The notes below the pieces were generated by a model. It ran no database searches, was not told the origin of the DNA, and saw nothing but the letters and a program-made list of their open reading frames with translations. From Epiperipatus broadwayi (Eukaryota; Onychophora; Udeonychophora; Euonychophora; Peripatidae), in the NCBI GenBank assembly GCA_028023455.1, contig JAQFVV010012400.1:12653748-12717747 (forward strand): a DNA stretch of 64,000 bases. Direction: 5' to 3'. The translations under genes were made by a program, and so were the position numbers. Of this stretch, positions 1-12,367 are shown piece after piece; positions within the stretch are counted from its first letter, which is position 1; each line of letters starts with the position of its first letter.

Positions 1-690
1 GTGCATTATGGCTTGTTGTATCTGTAATGCCAATTCTGGAAATTTTTAATTAAAAGCTCTGTACTTTTGCTTTGATCACTTTGGATATTTGTCTGATGCA
101 GATTTATGATAACAACACTGTTGCTGTAATCAATTTAACAGAGCTATATGACTCACCGTAGATTCTGCTTCACTTATCTTGATTACTGCAGAATCAAAAA
201 TGATGTCTGAGCCCATTAATAGTTTGACTCTATGGCTATAATCAATCTGCAAATAAAATTCTCTCAGTGCTTTATTTAGAAAATCTTAAAAATTGCAGTT
301 CAGGGCTAGTTTCCTGTGTCCCCTCTCCCTGAACATGGAGATTGAAGCTGTACCTTTGTAATAAAGTCAAGGCTTTTGGATAGAAATAATCAGTCAGGAA
401 AAAATTGTTTATTAAAATTTAACTAAGAAGAATGCATAGCAGTTGACTGAGAATGTAAGTTTTATAAATGAGATAACTGATAAATGTTACAAATTTTAAT
501 TATGACTTTTTTGATTTGGTTTGAATTAAGAAATAAAACTATTGTTGAGATTGAACATCTCAGGAAACTTATTTTTGTCATTCTGATTTTCAAAAAATTT
601 TTAATTGTCTTTACCATAAAATGAAGCCATTATTAGCATTTGGTTGTTGGTTTTTTTATGACTGAGTCATAATAATAATATAAGTTACTA
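1..690. other. No gene recognised (left edge)
   Basis: AT-rich sequence with stops in all frames. I see no coding similarity, no strong repeat and no RNA gene before the foldback repeat that starts near 691. Confidence 0.5.
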
Positions 691-937
691 CATTCATATC
701 GGCCTTTCAAACCAATTGTGCAAACACTTTGCGAGTGTTAAATAATAAATGAATATCTTCTGACCAATCTGAAGTACTTCAGATTTGCTCATATATAAAT
801 ATTTGAGTCGTAGGAGTAAGAGGGATTCTTTTTATTCCTGCATAAATTCTATATCTTGTATTGGTCAGAGAGTATTCATTTATTATTTAACACTCGCAAA
901 GCGTTGGCACAATTGGCTTGAAAGGCCGATATGAATG
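691..937. repeat. Foldback (inverted) repeat, arms about 77 nt
   Basis: The left arm (691-768) and right arm (861-937) are near-perfect reverse complements with a loop of about 92 nt. The left arm carries the ATATCGGCCTTTCAA core and the right arm its complement. The right arm is also the 3' part of a 213-bp direct repeat (773-985 and 1110-1322). Transcribed, this would form a long hairpin. It is probably a MITE-like or rearranged short transposon; no coding capacity is visible. Confidence 0.8.
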
Positions 938-985
938 TAATTACAAATTGTATACAGACGCTATAAAAATAAATGCTTATTTATA
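773..985 (+). repeat. 213-bp dispersed repeat, copy 1
   Basis: Begins AGTACTTCAG and ends AATGCTTATTTATA. It matches 1110-1322 over its full length with only scattered substitutions. A 124-bp unrelated spacer (986-1109) separates the two. The 3' third doubles as the right arm of the foldback repeat. Confidence 0.85.
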
Positions 986-1109
986 TATATGATTAAGTTT
1001 CAGTTGAAATGACGCTTAGTAAATTTTAGAAAATTTCATCAGCATCATTCATTCAGACATTGTATATAGTAATTTAAAGTGACTGTTATATTGTCACACC
1101 TTCTGTCCC

Positions 1110-1322
1110 AGTACTTCAGATTTGCTCATATATAAATATTTGAGCCGTAGGAGTAAGAGGGATTCTTTTTATTCTTGCATAAATTCTATATCTTGTATTG
1201 GTCAGAGGGTATTCATTTATTATTTAACACTCGCAAAGCGTTTGCACAATTGGCTTGAAAGGCCGATATGAATGTAATTACAAATTGTATACAAACGCTA
1301 TAAAAATAAATGCTTATTTATA
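1110..1322 (+). repeat. 213-bp dispersed repeat, copy 2
   Basis: Same length and orientation as copy 1 (773-985), with close sequence match. No target duplication is obvious. It may be two insertions of one short element or a local duplication. Confidence 0.85.
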
Positions 1323-1550
1323 AATATAAGTTACTATAGATTCTTTTTAAAAAATAGAAGTGACAAAGATCTAGCTAACCCCTGACTGTTTCAATCTTGT
1401 TGTGTTTGTAGTTGTAATATGGACAGGATAATATTCTGGTCATCTAATAAAAACACACAACTCAATAAATAAAAATTCAAATTATTTATTATAGATACAA
1501 AAGAAAACATTATGATTATTTATCAAGCATATATAGTAAGTATATAATGA

Positions 1551-1802
1551 GAGAGAGAAAGGCTTAGAGGGATTCTCAAACCTCAACACATGATATATAA
1601 AGATGAGTGGCTGTTTTATATTGTTGTAAATCACAAGATTTTGCATAAGTTAATTTGTGAAAGAAAATAGTGGATTTAAAAGTGAAGAGAGTGCTTCAGA
1701 TTGCCCTATATATGTAAGAATTTAGGTTAAAGATGAGACAGCCACTATTATCTTTATAAAATCTCTATCATGTGTTAAGATTTGAGAGATCTCTCTATCA
1801 TC
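1551..1802. repeat. Imperfect long hairpin
   Basis: About 1555-1620 and 1728-1802 are imperfect inverted repeats. The shared core reads CTCAAACCTCAACACATGAT in the left arm; its diverged complement lies in the right arm. About 110 nt of loop lies between. Likely an old foldback/MITE-type element. Confidence 0.6.
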
Positions 1803-2659
1803 AAAACTATATTATTTGGCTATTATCCAAGTTTAAGGCACATGAAAAAGGTTAAAGCTTTTCTCTCTCTAATAACAAAATATATAATTTTAAATTTTCA
1901 CTTTGTTATATATGTAATACAAATAAATATGTTTTTTTCTCTTTTATTATCTGACTGAAACATTCAGGTAGATAACAGAGCACAGAAATTATTAAATTAC
2001 AATATATGTATAATAGTATATATAGATATTCTCATTATATTTTGTGATTTGGATGACTCTTCTTAAGAACTCTGATACTTCCAGCCCACAAGTGGCTTGC
2101 CTTATATGCAGGTATGATGATAAAGGTATTTAGCATTGTCCTGCTTCAGGCTTGAGCATGTCTTACTGCATTCTAATAGCTCAAGGTCATATAATATTTA
2201 ACAATTGTCTCATATTATCTGAATACTTTCTCAAATGGTCTTCCCAGTATGACCAGATCCTCTTTCTTACTGGGTCTAACTTCCCAATTAATCTGTTTAT
2301 GCTATTAATTTATTTTGATTGGAATTTTTGTAATCATCTGTATAGTACATTCAATTTTATTCGATTTTTGTAATATTGAAATTTTGATAAGTTTATTATT
2401 TGAGAATAAGCTCAAAAAATATGTGTATATAGAAATTATAAAATATTTCAATGTATCTATATCTACAAACGGAAAGTGAAAGTAGTATCAAATGACATAG
2501 TTCACTAAAAGTCCTGGATGTAAATTATAATAAGCAACTAAAATGGCCATTCCTATTATAAAAGAATAAACTGTTGTTAAAAATCTGGCAGAAAAGAGCA
2601 TTTGTAGTGAAAAATAGAGTATTCTAAAAAAATATTAATATTTATTTAACAACAAACTT
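1803..2659. other. No gene recognised
   Basis: AT-rich. A short open frame near 2152-2373 has no recognisable domain, and its composition matches the background. I treat the stretch as non-coding. Confidence 0.5.
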
Positions 2660-3890
2660 GCACTGGCATAATTAAAAAGTTATGTTCACTATAAAATTAT
2701 CCTTTGAATTGGCACAATTCATAAAATACGTATATATCAAAGAGAATTCTAAATTGACCTCTCTAGACCTCACTGAACTACATGGTTCTGTACTATGAAT
2801 ACCATCTATTAAAATTATACAAAATCTATTTTGCAATAGTGGGTACAACTCACAGAAATGTGATTTTATTATAGACATCATACAATATGTGGATAAGAAT
2901 ATAACAGGAAAATTCACCAACAAATTCTACACAATGAAAATGGCATAGCCAATGGGGCTACCTACCAGCAGCATAGTATGTAGACTAACATTGTTCAGCA
3001 CTGAAGGCAAAATTAGACCAAATGAGAATAAATGATATGTGGATTCTGTGTGGATGCATGCCCCAAGGAAACTTATGTAGATATGTAAAATACCAGCACA
3101 AAAATTTGCTTTAACATGGAAACATTGAACATGAGGATAAATTTTATAGTTTGAAGTTTTATGATATGTTGATACTTTGTAAAACCATTACAAATTAGAA
3201 GCACAATTCCTCCACAATCCAAAACATTTTTGGCTCATAAACTAACCAGATTCAAAGGCTTTCTTAAAAAAAAATCTGACTCATATAAATATGAAGCAGA
3301 AAGAAAAAAGAATGTCATGACTTACATGCAAGATCTACATAATATCCCTTATAATACAAATCTATTGGAAAATGTCATCAAACAATTTATAAAAATATAA
3401 GACAATCTCTAAAACCATCAATCAAAACAAACCATGTGTTAGCATGTCTTATATTCGTAATGTAACAAGCAAAATAAAAAAAGATCTGTGTAACAATATT
3501 AAATGTTAGATTTTATACCCCACCTCATTCTTAATAGACTAACCAATAATACCAAAAATAAATTACAAAAGGAAAAAATACCATAAATTGTATATGAAAT
3601 TCTATGCAGCAGCCCAGACTGCCCTTTTGTGTACTATAGGAAATATAGTTAATATTTCCACTAAATTAGCACAGCAAAAATATTTATATAGACATGCTAA
3701 AAGCAACCTCAAATACAAGACCATGTTTTGGGACCATAGACAGTAACATGATCACTTTTTTAATTCACAGATTGTCAATCTTGTGTGTGGAGCAGGATGA
3801 TAAAAAAAAATTAGAAAGGTGTAGTTCATTGACAACAATAAAAATGTCATCAACAACAAAGAAAACAGATTCAGTTATCTTTATGTGAAA
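2660..3890 (+). pseudogene. Penelope-like element relic (RT plus GIY-YIG)
   Basis: A broken reading on the plus strand, across several frames and stops. Around 2880-2980 it reads NKFY, a stop, then PMGLPTSS, close to the RT motif of Penelope-like elements in which a FNGKFY-type strand precedes a G-x-x-MGSP-x-S turn. About 600 nt on (3590-3660) the reading VYEILCSSPDCPFVYYRK fits the start of a GIY-YIG endonuclease domain, which usually reads VYKIPC..C...YIG. Further traces are a HDHFF segment near 3750 and NKNVINNKENRF near 3840, as at the end of that domain. RT upstream of GIY-YIG is the hallmark order of the EN+ Penelope class. Stops and frameshifts make it non-functional, and its termini are not visible. 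Family assignment rests on motif memory. Confidence 0.6.
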
Positions 3891-4472
3891 TATTTAAATA
3901 ACTAATTTGAATAAAATGCATATAATATCACCTGATTATATAAATCAAACAACATACATTATTTATCCATGAAAGTTATGGTTTTGGTAAACTTCACTGA
4001 AAGTGCACTCAGCTTATTCTATATCATCAAGCAAAAATAAAAACTTTTTCATTACACAGATATTAAAACATCCTTGCAAATTTTGAATTATAAATATATA
4101 TTTTAAAAAAGTTGTATTTTATGAAATAATTACACTTATTTATTGCTTGGAATAATAGAATTGTAATTTCTCCTCATAGATCAACAATAGTTTATTATGA
4201 ATATTTTTGGCAATTCTTATAAGATTCTAATTTATATGATTTCAGAATTTAATGTTGGTAAAATAAAATTTTCAAGCAGAAATATATCAATAGTAAAAAG
4301 CTGTTAATAATCATTTATTTTACAGTAAATTTGCTTTGGTTCTTTTTTGGTACCTCCATGTTTACAGTTTTATAATTATTTTCACTAAAAATTAGCTTTT
4401 ATGTAGCACCAGATTTAATTTCATAAATATTTTCATTTCACTTCTTCTATCTTTTTAACTTCAATTTTGTTA
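3891..4472. other. No gene recognised
   Basis: AT-rich spacer between the Penelope-like relic and the first gypsy element. No coding, repeat or RNA signal noted. Confidence 0.5.
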
Positions 4473-4748
4473 TGTTTTGTGTCCTATGATGTTTTTTTAG
4501 GTCATGACATCAGCTGTGAGTGAGTATGGGATTAGGATGAGCTTTCTGTTTTTTCTTTACAGCAGGCATGCTGTTTCTTACTATCGAAAGGTCACACTTC
4601 TTTTTTCCCTGTTGGTATCAGTGGCTACAGTCTTGTATTGTAAGTCGTTATTTTTCATAACATTTGTATCTATTATTGTATACATAATAAAGTGTACTTG
4701 TTTTGTAATGTTGGCTGGTTAAATTATTTCTGTGTCCAAAACACTACA
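4473..4748 (+). repeat. 5' LTR of gypsy element 1
   Basis: 276 bp, TG...CA ends, aligned over its length with 8499-8774. An ATAATAAAGTG stretch near its end is a candidate poly(A) signal, also present in the 3' copy as ATAATAAAATA. Confidence 0.85.
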
Positions 4749-5560
4749 CCAGTTTTTGACAATGAGGATGAGTTGGTAATGATTGGCTCCCTGATATTGT
4801 TCAATGTCAACTCACCACATATGTGGGGTATATACACATCACAAGTTGATTTTTTCTGCAAAGCTAATGATATTACTTCTGAGCAGAAAAAAACGTGCAA
4901 TGCTTTTTGCTGCCTGTGGTTTATGAATATTGAGAATTCTCTAGTATCACTGGTGTTACCTCACAATAAGTCATATCAAAAAATATTGAGTATTCTAAAA
5001 CAGTATTTTAATTTGCAACCTTTTGTTATTGACCATTTCCGATTCCACCATTATTGGCAACAAGATGGAGAGACTATAAGTGTATTCCTAGCTGAACTTC
5101 AACATTTGGCAAAAAGCTGTGATTTTGGTCCCTCATGCACAGAACATCATTGGGATCAATTCATGTGCAGGCTTCATGACAAAGCCGTACAAGGTAAGTT
5201 ACTGGAGAAGAAATTAACCTTAGATGCTATTGTACAAGATAGTTTGGTTGCTGAATCAGAATTGGTGCAAGTGTGTGAAATCTGTGCTACTAGTGTCCCC
5301 ATGTTTACTGTAGATCTTGTTCAGCAAAACAGACCGAACTCATCTTGCAAGAGTGTTTCCAGTTTCCAATTAGATTCTTCAACATCATCTTCATCTAAGA
5401 TGAACACTGGTAGTTTCCAATCAGGTTCTTCATCAGCTCTTTTGTGCTATGGCTATGGCGGAACAATCATAATCTGAATATCCATTTGTAGAAAAATCTG
5501 TGCCATTTTTTTTAAAAAAACTGGTCATTTGTAGCATGTGTGCCAGGCAAGGTGACATAC
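4749..5560 (+). pseudogene. gag relic of gypsy element 1
   Basis: Structural capsid/nucleocapsid precursor of the element. The frame open to 5477 includes W-GIYTSQVDFFCKANDI and, later, FRFHHYWQQDGETISVFLAE. Both are the pattern of animal gypsy Gag proteins, where a Y.+++E.FF-x-ANxI block is followed by R-x-Q-x-x-GESI-x-x-(F/Y)-x-x-x-L. The end of the frame (LCYGYGGTIII) and the out-of-frame TGHL downstream (about 5520-5550) look like a zinc knuckle of the CxxCGxxGH kind, with its frame broken. Upstream residues that overlap the LTR are not part of Gag. The low-complexity Ser stretch before the knuckle fits a linker. Not expected to make functional particles. Confidence 0.75.
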
Positions 5561-5599
5561 TGCTCACAATGCTTCTCATCAGTGCATGATAGTGTTGGA

Positions 5600-5900
5600 A
5601 ATGGAGGATGACATTGCAGATCACATTCATAAAATACACTGTGTTGAGCCAACACTTAAATCCTCCACACATGTGTACATAAATGGAGTCTAAAATGGAA
5701 GTTGATTCAGGATCAGAGTATTCCATTATATCATTCAACTTTCTATCCAAATTGTTCAAGGAATCAATTCCTAGATTACAGCCAGTGACAATTACATTAT
5801 GAGATTTCCAGCAGCATTCAATTTCATTTAAGGAACAGTTTTATCTGCATTGCAGTGTACAATTGTTAAGAAAATCCTTGTATGAGCCTATTAGGATGTG
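5600..5900 (+). pseudogene. Aspartic protease relic of gypsy element 1
   Basis: A reading around 5695-5790 contains the retropepsin active-site signature as EVDSGSEYSII, with the DSGS codons at 5704-5715, followed by a F-L-x-K-L-F segment. It sits between gag and RT, as in Ty3/gypsy. No start codon, and flanking stops interrupt the frame, so only the core of the domain can be recognised. Confidence 0.65.
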
Positions 5901-6034
5901 AATGGTTTACATCTTTAGGCATTTTATTATCTGGACTCGATCTGATTGTCAAATCATCTATTTATGAGATCATTGACTCTTTTCCACAGGGTTTTGGCTC
6001 ATCTATGGAAACTTATTGAGGCTCAGCTGTAGCA

Positions 6035-7260
6035 TTGCCAATTGATCCTAAATTTTCCCTGATAAAACTTCCAGCTTGTCTCTTACTGCTTATTATGAAA
6101 AACAAAATGGATGTAGCTTTGGATGCTCTACTTCATGAAAGAGTCATTGAACCAGTTGAAAACCCTGTGTGGGCAACACCAGTGCTACCAATTCTCAAAT
6201 CCACAGAGGAAGTGAGATTGTATGGTGATTATAAAGTGACAGTCAGTAAGGATCCTCAGGATCATCCATATCCTATACCTGCAGTGCACCATCTTCTGGC
6301 TTCTTTTCCTCCCAGCTTTATTTGACTTGGCTAAGACCTTTCTACACCTTCCAGTGAATGATGTTTCTGCCGATATACAGTTCATTATTACACATTGATG
6401 AGCTTTCCATGTAAAGCATTTATAATATGAAATCTGCATTGCACCCAGTATTTTTCAATGCATCATAGACAATCTACTCAGTGGTATCTGAGGAATTTAC
6501 CCATATTTTGATTTGTGCTTCTTCAATGACTGATTTATGTAAAATAATTTGTACTGTTTCAAAAGGTTGGCACACAGTGGATTGTGTGCAAATAAAGAGA
6601 AATGGGTGTTCAGAGTAAATTCTATAGATTTTTTGTGGCACATGATTGACAGTAAATGGTTGTATCTTTCCCCAAGTAAAGCAATGGCAATTTATATTAC
6701 ATGTCCTCCAAGAAACAAAAAGAAACTGAAGACATTTTTAGGATTTTTAAACTTTTATAACAATTTCCTCCCAAGTCATGCAATGTTGGCTGAATCATTG
6801 CAAAAGCTATTACAAACAAATGCTATGTGTACATGGTAACTGATACTTGAAAATGCATTTTCTAAACTTAAAAAAAGAATTAAAGGGTCGTACTTATTTG
6901 CAATGCTTCACTGTATAGAGTAGATACAGTGCTAAGTTGCACTACTCAGATGAGTCCTGTGCTCCAGTTACTTTCACTTCATGTACACTGTCCAAAGCTG
7001 AACATAATTGTGTGAAAATAGACAGGAGGCTTTGACAATCATTTTCAGCATTAAATGTTTTCACCATTTTCTGTTTAGAATAAAATTTGATATTCATGCA
7101 GATCATCAAGCACTACTTGGCATTTTCACTTCAGACAAACTGACACCAATGATCCTATCCTGCATATGCAAAGATGGACACACATTCTCAATGCATATAC
7201 CTTCAAATTAGAATATAGACCAGGAAAAAAGTTGCAAATAACACATTAAGCAGATTGCCA
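6035..7260 (+). pseudogene. Reverse transcriptase-RNase H relic of gypsy element 1
   Basis: Copies element RNA into DNA and removes the RNA strand in intact relatives. The segment 6035-6325 contains RVIEPVENPVWATPVLPILK followed by DYKVTVS, the fingers region of gypsy RT. The next block, in another frame, reads FDLAKTFLHLPV. The ILICASS strand near 6505 marks the catalytic loop, but the aspartate pair that should precede it is not visible. Connection-domain residues follow (FLGFLNFYNNFLP near 6735). A DHQALLGIFTS block near 7100 marks RNase H. Many frameshifts and stops make it inactive. Confidence 0.8.
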
Positions 7261-7329
7261 TTTCCATCAACTGAATGTGACAACCCAAACATGAATGGTG
7301 TTCTTTTCTTGGAAGAGCTGGAGAATCCT

Positions 7330-8340
7330 CCTGTCACTACAGAGCAAGTGGCATATGCAACATAAGAGACTTCTTGTTATCAAGGGTAAAGAATTACATC
7401 CTTACTGCATGGCCAGAAAAACCAATGGATCCAAAATTCCAGCCTTTTTATATAAGGAATAATGAATTATCAACACATAAAAACTGTTTACTTTGGGAAT
7501 CACGAGTCATTATTCCCTGATTTCTATAACAAATTATTCTTAACAAACTATATCTGGGTCTTTCAGGCATTATCAGGACCAATACTTTGGCAAGGTCATA
7601 CATGTGGTTTCCATCAATGGATACAGATATTGAACATCTTGTGAGAAGTGTAATCAGTGTCAAGTCATATGACATGCACCCCTGCATGCTCCAATTCTTC
7701 CTTGGGAACTGCCATCAACACCATGGTTATGGTTGCACCTTGATTTTGCAGGGCCAATGGATGGGTGAATTTTCTAGTTGTTGTGGAATCTTATTCAAAA
7801 TGGATGGGAGTGTGCAGAATGCTTTTTACAATTGAAGCTTCAGTGGTCATAGTGCTATAAGAGCTGTTATCCATTCATGGGTTACCAAAATGTGTAGTTT
7901 CAGACAATGGTACAAGTTCATATCTTCAAAAAATTTGGTTTTCCTCAACTATAATGGAATTCAACATGCACAAGTCATGCCATATCATCTGTCCAGTACA
8001 TCATTTGACACATTACAACATCTACAACTATGGGTTTGAGTCTGGCTAAGATGCTTTTTAATTGGCATCCATTGCATGTGCTTAGATTTGCTTCATCTGG
8101 ATAGAGTTCCTAAACCATCACCATCCAGACAACATTGGGTGTGTGAATTTTGACCAGATGACATAGTGTTTACATGAATGGCAGGGAAGAGTTCTCCATG
8201 GATTCCTGCCATGGTGGAGCATCATACAGATCCACTGTCATATGAAGTTAGGATTGATTTGGAATTACAACATAGGCATATCAACCAGTTGCATTTAAGA
8301 ACAGCAGACACTTCTCCAAACTGTAATACTCCCAGCAGAA
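7330..8340 (+). pseudogene. Integrase relic of gypsy element 1
   Basis: Inserts element DNA into the host genome in intact relatives. A zinc-binding-like region (about 7480-7700) and the short W-E-L-P-S-T-P-W then HLDFAGP reading near 7710-7760 match the integrase catalytic core entry, where DFAGP carries the first catalytic Asp. The C-terminal segment (8178-8330) reads SSPWIPAMVEHHTDPLSYEV followed by HINQLHLR. This matches the GPY/F-type module of gypsy integrases, which ends in a R-H-x-x-Q-L-R pattern. Frames are broken throughout. Confidence 0.75.
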
Positions 8341-8498
8341 CTTGTACCACTGACTCCACAAACTCCACCCAGTGTGACAGTAAAATCATCAGATGTTTCA
8401 AGTTCAACACCTTTGTGTTCCACACCTCTACCTTGAACTTCTTGAGCATACAGATAACAATCCCAGAATCTACAATGCTCACCCATGGAAATGAGGGT

Positions 8499-8774
8499 TG
8501 TTTTGTGTCTTATGACATTTTTCTGGGTTGTGAAATCAGCTGGTGAGTGACTGTGGGACTAAAATAAGCTTGTTGTTTTTTCTTTACAGCAGCCATGTTG
8601 TTTCTTGCTATTGAAAGGTCATGCTTCTTTTTTTCCTGTTAGTATCATCAGCTATAGTCTTGTATTGTGAGTCATTATTTTCCATAACATTTATACCTAT
8701 CATTGTACACATAATAAAATATTTGTTTTGTAAATGTTGGATGCTTAAATTATTTCTGCATCCAAAACACTACA
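8499..8774 (+). repeat. 3' LTR of gypsy element 1
   Basis: 276 bp, same start and end as 4473-4748. It is preceded by a purine-rich tract. The ORF-like stretch crossing its left edge is the integrase tail running into the LTR. Confidence 0.85.
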
Positions 8775-11700
8775 AGTTTAATATTTATTTTCACATTGAG
8801 TACTTTCATTTAACTTTGTTTGTAGCTCAAAGTTTTTATTTAATAATTACTTTCATTTCAATTCTTTAATTTAACTGTTTTAATAGCTCCTGATTCCAGA
8901 TCAATAATTTATTCTCAATTTAGATTAATTCAGGTTGAGACATTCATGATTTTGGATAAATCTATACATAGTTGAAGCTTTTTCCCAAGAATATTTTCAA
9001 CAATGCTCAAATTTCAAAAAGATTTTGACACATGGTCCTTATAAGCATCATACTATTATGCATATCAAAACAAGAGTTAATTTCAGAGTGCCAAACTGAG
9101 CTCCTGGTGGATCATCTCATGACTGCTGAACTTCTACTGAAGTTTACTGCCCACACTATTTTTTTTTAAAAAAACGATCCTGATGTCAATCTTCCATGTA
9201 ATTACATAACTATTTTAGAAATGAAAGCATTAAGCCTTGATCCATTGATTTTCTTTTTACAAAAAGATTGTACTTCTTTTTTAAAAAAACACTCTATTTA
9301 TACATTGATTTGGCAACCAACACTTCAGAGATAATCCCAACTTTTGTTGCTGTTTTTAATTACTTGAAAAGCAAAACATTCTATTTATACTGTAATTTGA
9401 AAAACATATGTCATTTTTCAGGGATAAAGTACCTAATCCTTTTTAATTAATTGATAAACAACTTTTAAAAAAATTTCTTTTTTAAAAAGAAAAATTAGTT
9501 GATAAATAGTTTTTAAACATTTCAATTTTTTTAAAATCATGAATAAATGAAACTACACAAGAAAAAATTATTCTCTTATTTTTTCTTTTATAGTAATACC
9601 CAATAAAAAGTAAGATTTTACCTTATTATTAAAATGTTTTAATTTGGCATGTGATCAATTTATGTAAATTTAGGTGTTCACATGTTAGATCTGCTGCAGC
9701 TTTTCATATTCATTTTTGCTGATAACTTTCTAGTTTTGTTATCTGATCAAATAACATGTGCACTGGAACTGGTCCAAACTTCAAATGTTAAATTCATCAG
9801 AATGAACCATATGGCCTATTTTATTTTTACATCCTTGAACTTTATAATGTTATTGCCTGTCTGAATTACAAATGTACCTGATTGCACTGATCTCAGTCGC
9901 AGGTAAACTCCAAATGTTCATCATTTTGTACTGTTTAAAAAAATTGTAGTATTAATCAGAAAATGGAAAAGTAAATCAGCACTAAAGTAAAATACCCTCT
10001 GAGAAGAACTTGTCTGAACAAAATCTGGACAATGAATAAAAGTGTAAATTTATAACATTATTAGATGAGATTGCAGGGTTTATTTGATATGATCACAAGG
10101 TTAGACATTTGTCACAAATGTGAAAAGACATGACATGTCTCCTGCATTGCAGGGTTAATATATAAGTACTTAATTTATTACCAGGTTTTATCTAGTTAAA
10201 TTCCTATCTAAAGCTAAGGCTATCCTGAAGCTGTCATGAGAAGAAATAATTGTTCTCAATCTAGAATTTTAATATCACTGTTGTTTCATAATCTACTTTT
10301 AAAAAGTCAGCAGTAAATTAAATTTATTATTTTTCTAGTGCTGACTAAGTTATTTTTAATTCATTTGAGTAAAAATTAAAAAGTCTTTTTTGCTTTTAAA
10401 CAATTAATTCTGCCATCTACAGCAGCCATTTGCAAATGAATATGGCCATTTTAACTCCAAAACAGGTAAAAAGACAATAATTGACTAAAAATGTGTTTCT
10501 ACAAACCAATCTATGAAACACAAAACTTCCACATATAAACATATTAGTGCATTATTCTGTTTACTTAAATTATGAAATGTCTTATAACTTTTTAAGCAGC
10601 GAATTTTTTTTAAAAGACATAAATATCTTTTCAATGTATTCTACTGTCAGGTATAACATTTCAAGGAAACAACTTAAATATTATTTGTCCCATTTAACAT
10701 GACCAACCCAACAAAAATGTGACTTTATAATAGTGAATTTCATAATATAACAGCAATGAAGTTGAAAAATATTGATTTGGCTTATGATTTGGCCATTGTG
10801 TCTTTAGAATTTTACTGAAAAATGTTAAATAAATTTTTTCTAAAACTTTTATACTATATTAGAGAAATCTCATTCCTATATGGTAAATTAAGTAAAGTAA
10901 TAACTCTATATAGTTAACTTTATTGCAGTGAATTATTTTATATTGGAATCCATGCTACATTTAAATATTTATGACAATCTATCAACTTAAACAAACTACA
11001 ACGATATTTCAATTGGCTTACATTATTAATCATTCAAGCTAAAAGTTGCTGATTACTTTTTTATCAGTCAGTGATGAAAAACATAATTACTAAACCAAAT
11101 TCTTTATCTATTCATCATCTTTTGATTTGACAAAAATAACATGCTATAAATTCAAAGTAAAAAATGATGAAGTTTTTGATTTTACTTTTAATTAATGCAA
11201 ATTAAAAATTTCATCATTAAATCTGTATTGCACTTTAATAAAAATATAAAAAAGAAATATCTTATTTAATACCAGTTTTCATTTGAAATGTTTCATATTT
11301 TTAGCTGCAATATTAATTAATCTTAGTCTACACATAAAAGATGATGCAAATAAGCATTGGTAGTCAACTACACAAATTTCAAACACTACCATACATCTAT
11401 GTTGATAAATTGAGCAAAATGCTTTGACAAAATTAATAAAACCAATATATAAATCATTCTTTTATTCTCAATGCTGTTTCTTGCATTTGTCTAAAAACAA
11501 AATCTATATCTATACTGCTTATCGATTCTCTAAAAGCACATTGAGTTTTTAATAACTATATTTTTATGTTTGCAAGTGACCTATTCCATATAATCCTTGA
11601 CAGGTTCTTTTGATGTTATGAATATCATAGATATTATATGATAATTACTGTTATACCCTTTATTTTTCAAATTGGAACATTAGAAGCTTCCTTAAGTAGT

Positions 11701-11803
11701 TTACAAACCCATTTTGTTGGTTTTTTTTTCATTTCCGTTAACTTTCCAAGATCAAATTATACAGCATTTTAAGTCTTTTACCAGTAATGTAAATTCTACA
11801 GGT
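8775..11803. other. No gene recognised (3 kb, AT-rich)
   Basis: Non-coding AT-rich DNA. Several poly-T/poly-A pairs near 9150-9520 could fold into weak hairpins. No open frame has a recognisable domain and no clear repeat was found. Confidence 0.45.
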
Positions 11804-12367
11804 TGGCCTCTCTGTTTTCATGCTCTAACTTTGCTGGTTATGCTACCTCTTGGCCTCTCTGTTTTCATGCTCTAACTCTGCCGGTTATGCTACCTCTTGG
11901 CCTCTCTGTTTTCATGCTCTAACTCTGCCGGTTATGCTACCTCATGGCCTCTCTGTTTTCATGCTCTAACTCTGCCGGTTATGCTACCTTTTGGCCTCTC
12001 TGTTTTCATGCTCTAACTTTGCTGGTTATGCTACCTCTTGGCCTCTCTGTTTTTATGCTCTAACTCTGCCAGTTATGCTATCTCTTGGCCTCTCTGTTTT
12101 CATGCTCTAACTCTGCCGGTTATGCTACCTCTTGGCCTCTCTGTTTTCATGCTCTAACTCTGCCGGTTATGCTACCTCTTGGCCTCTCTGTTTTCATGCT
12201 CTAACTCTGCCGGTTATGCTACCTCTTGGCCTCTCTGTTTTCATGCTCTAACTCTGCCAGTTATGCTATCTCTTGGCCTCTCTGTTTTCATGCTCTAACT
12301 CTGCCGGTTATGCTACCTCTTGGCCTCTCTGTTTTCATGCTGTAACTCTGCTGGTTATGCTACCTCT
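11804..12367 (+). repeat. Minisatellite, 12 units of 47 bp
   Basis: Exactly twelve head-to-tail units of 47 bp (564 bp), each beginning TGGCCTCTCTGTTTT and ending GGTTATGCTACCTCT or a close variant. No unit is longer or shorter. Variants recur: TTTGCTGG in units 1 and 5, GCCAGTTATGCTATC in units 6 and 10, CTGTAACTC with GCTGG in unit 12. The unit length is not a multiple of 3, and stops occur in the frames I checked, so it is not a protein repeat. It is clearly more GC-rich than its surroundings. Confidence 0.97.

Larger units (their letters stand above)
4473..8774 (+). mobile_element. Decayed Ty3/gypsy LTR retrotransposon (4.3 kb)
   Basis: Two LTRs of equal length (276 bp) flank a gag-PR-RT-RNaseH-IN order typical of Ty3/gypsy. 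Both LTRs start TGTTTTGTGTC and end with an ACACTACA-type terminus (TG...CA). A purine-rich tract (GGAAATGAGGG) lies directly before the 3' LTR, as expected for a polypurine tract. The sequence just inside the 5' LTR (about 4755-4775) looks like a diverged form of the post-LTR leader seen in many animal gypsy elements. Coding regions have many stops and frameshifts. The LTRs differ at many positions (about one in five by eye), so the insertion is old. No convincing target duplication remains. Confidence 0.85.

Noticed and set aside
4504-4722. Open frame at the start of gypsy element 1
   Set aside because: Lies inside the LTR; the corresponding 3' LTR frame differs.
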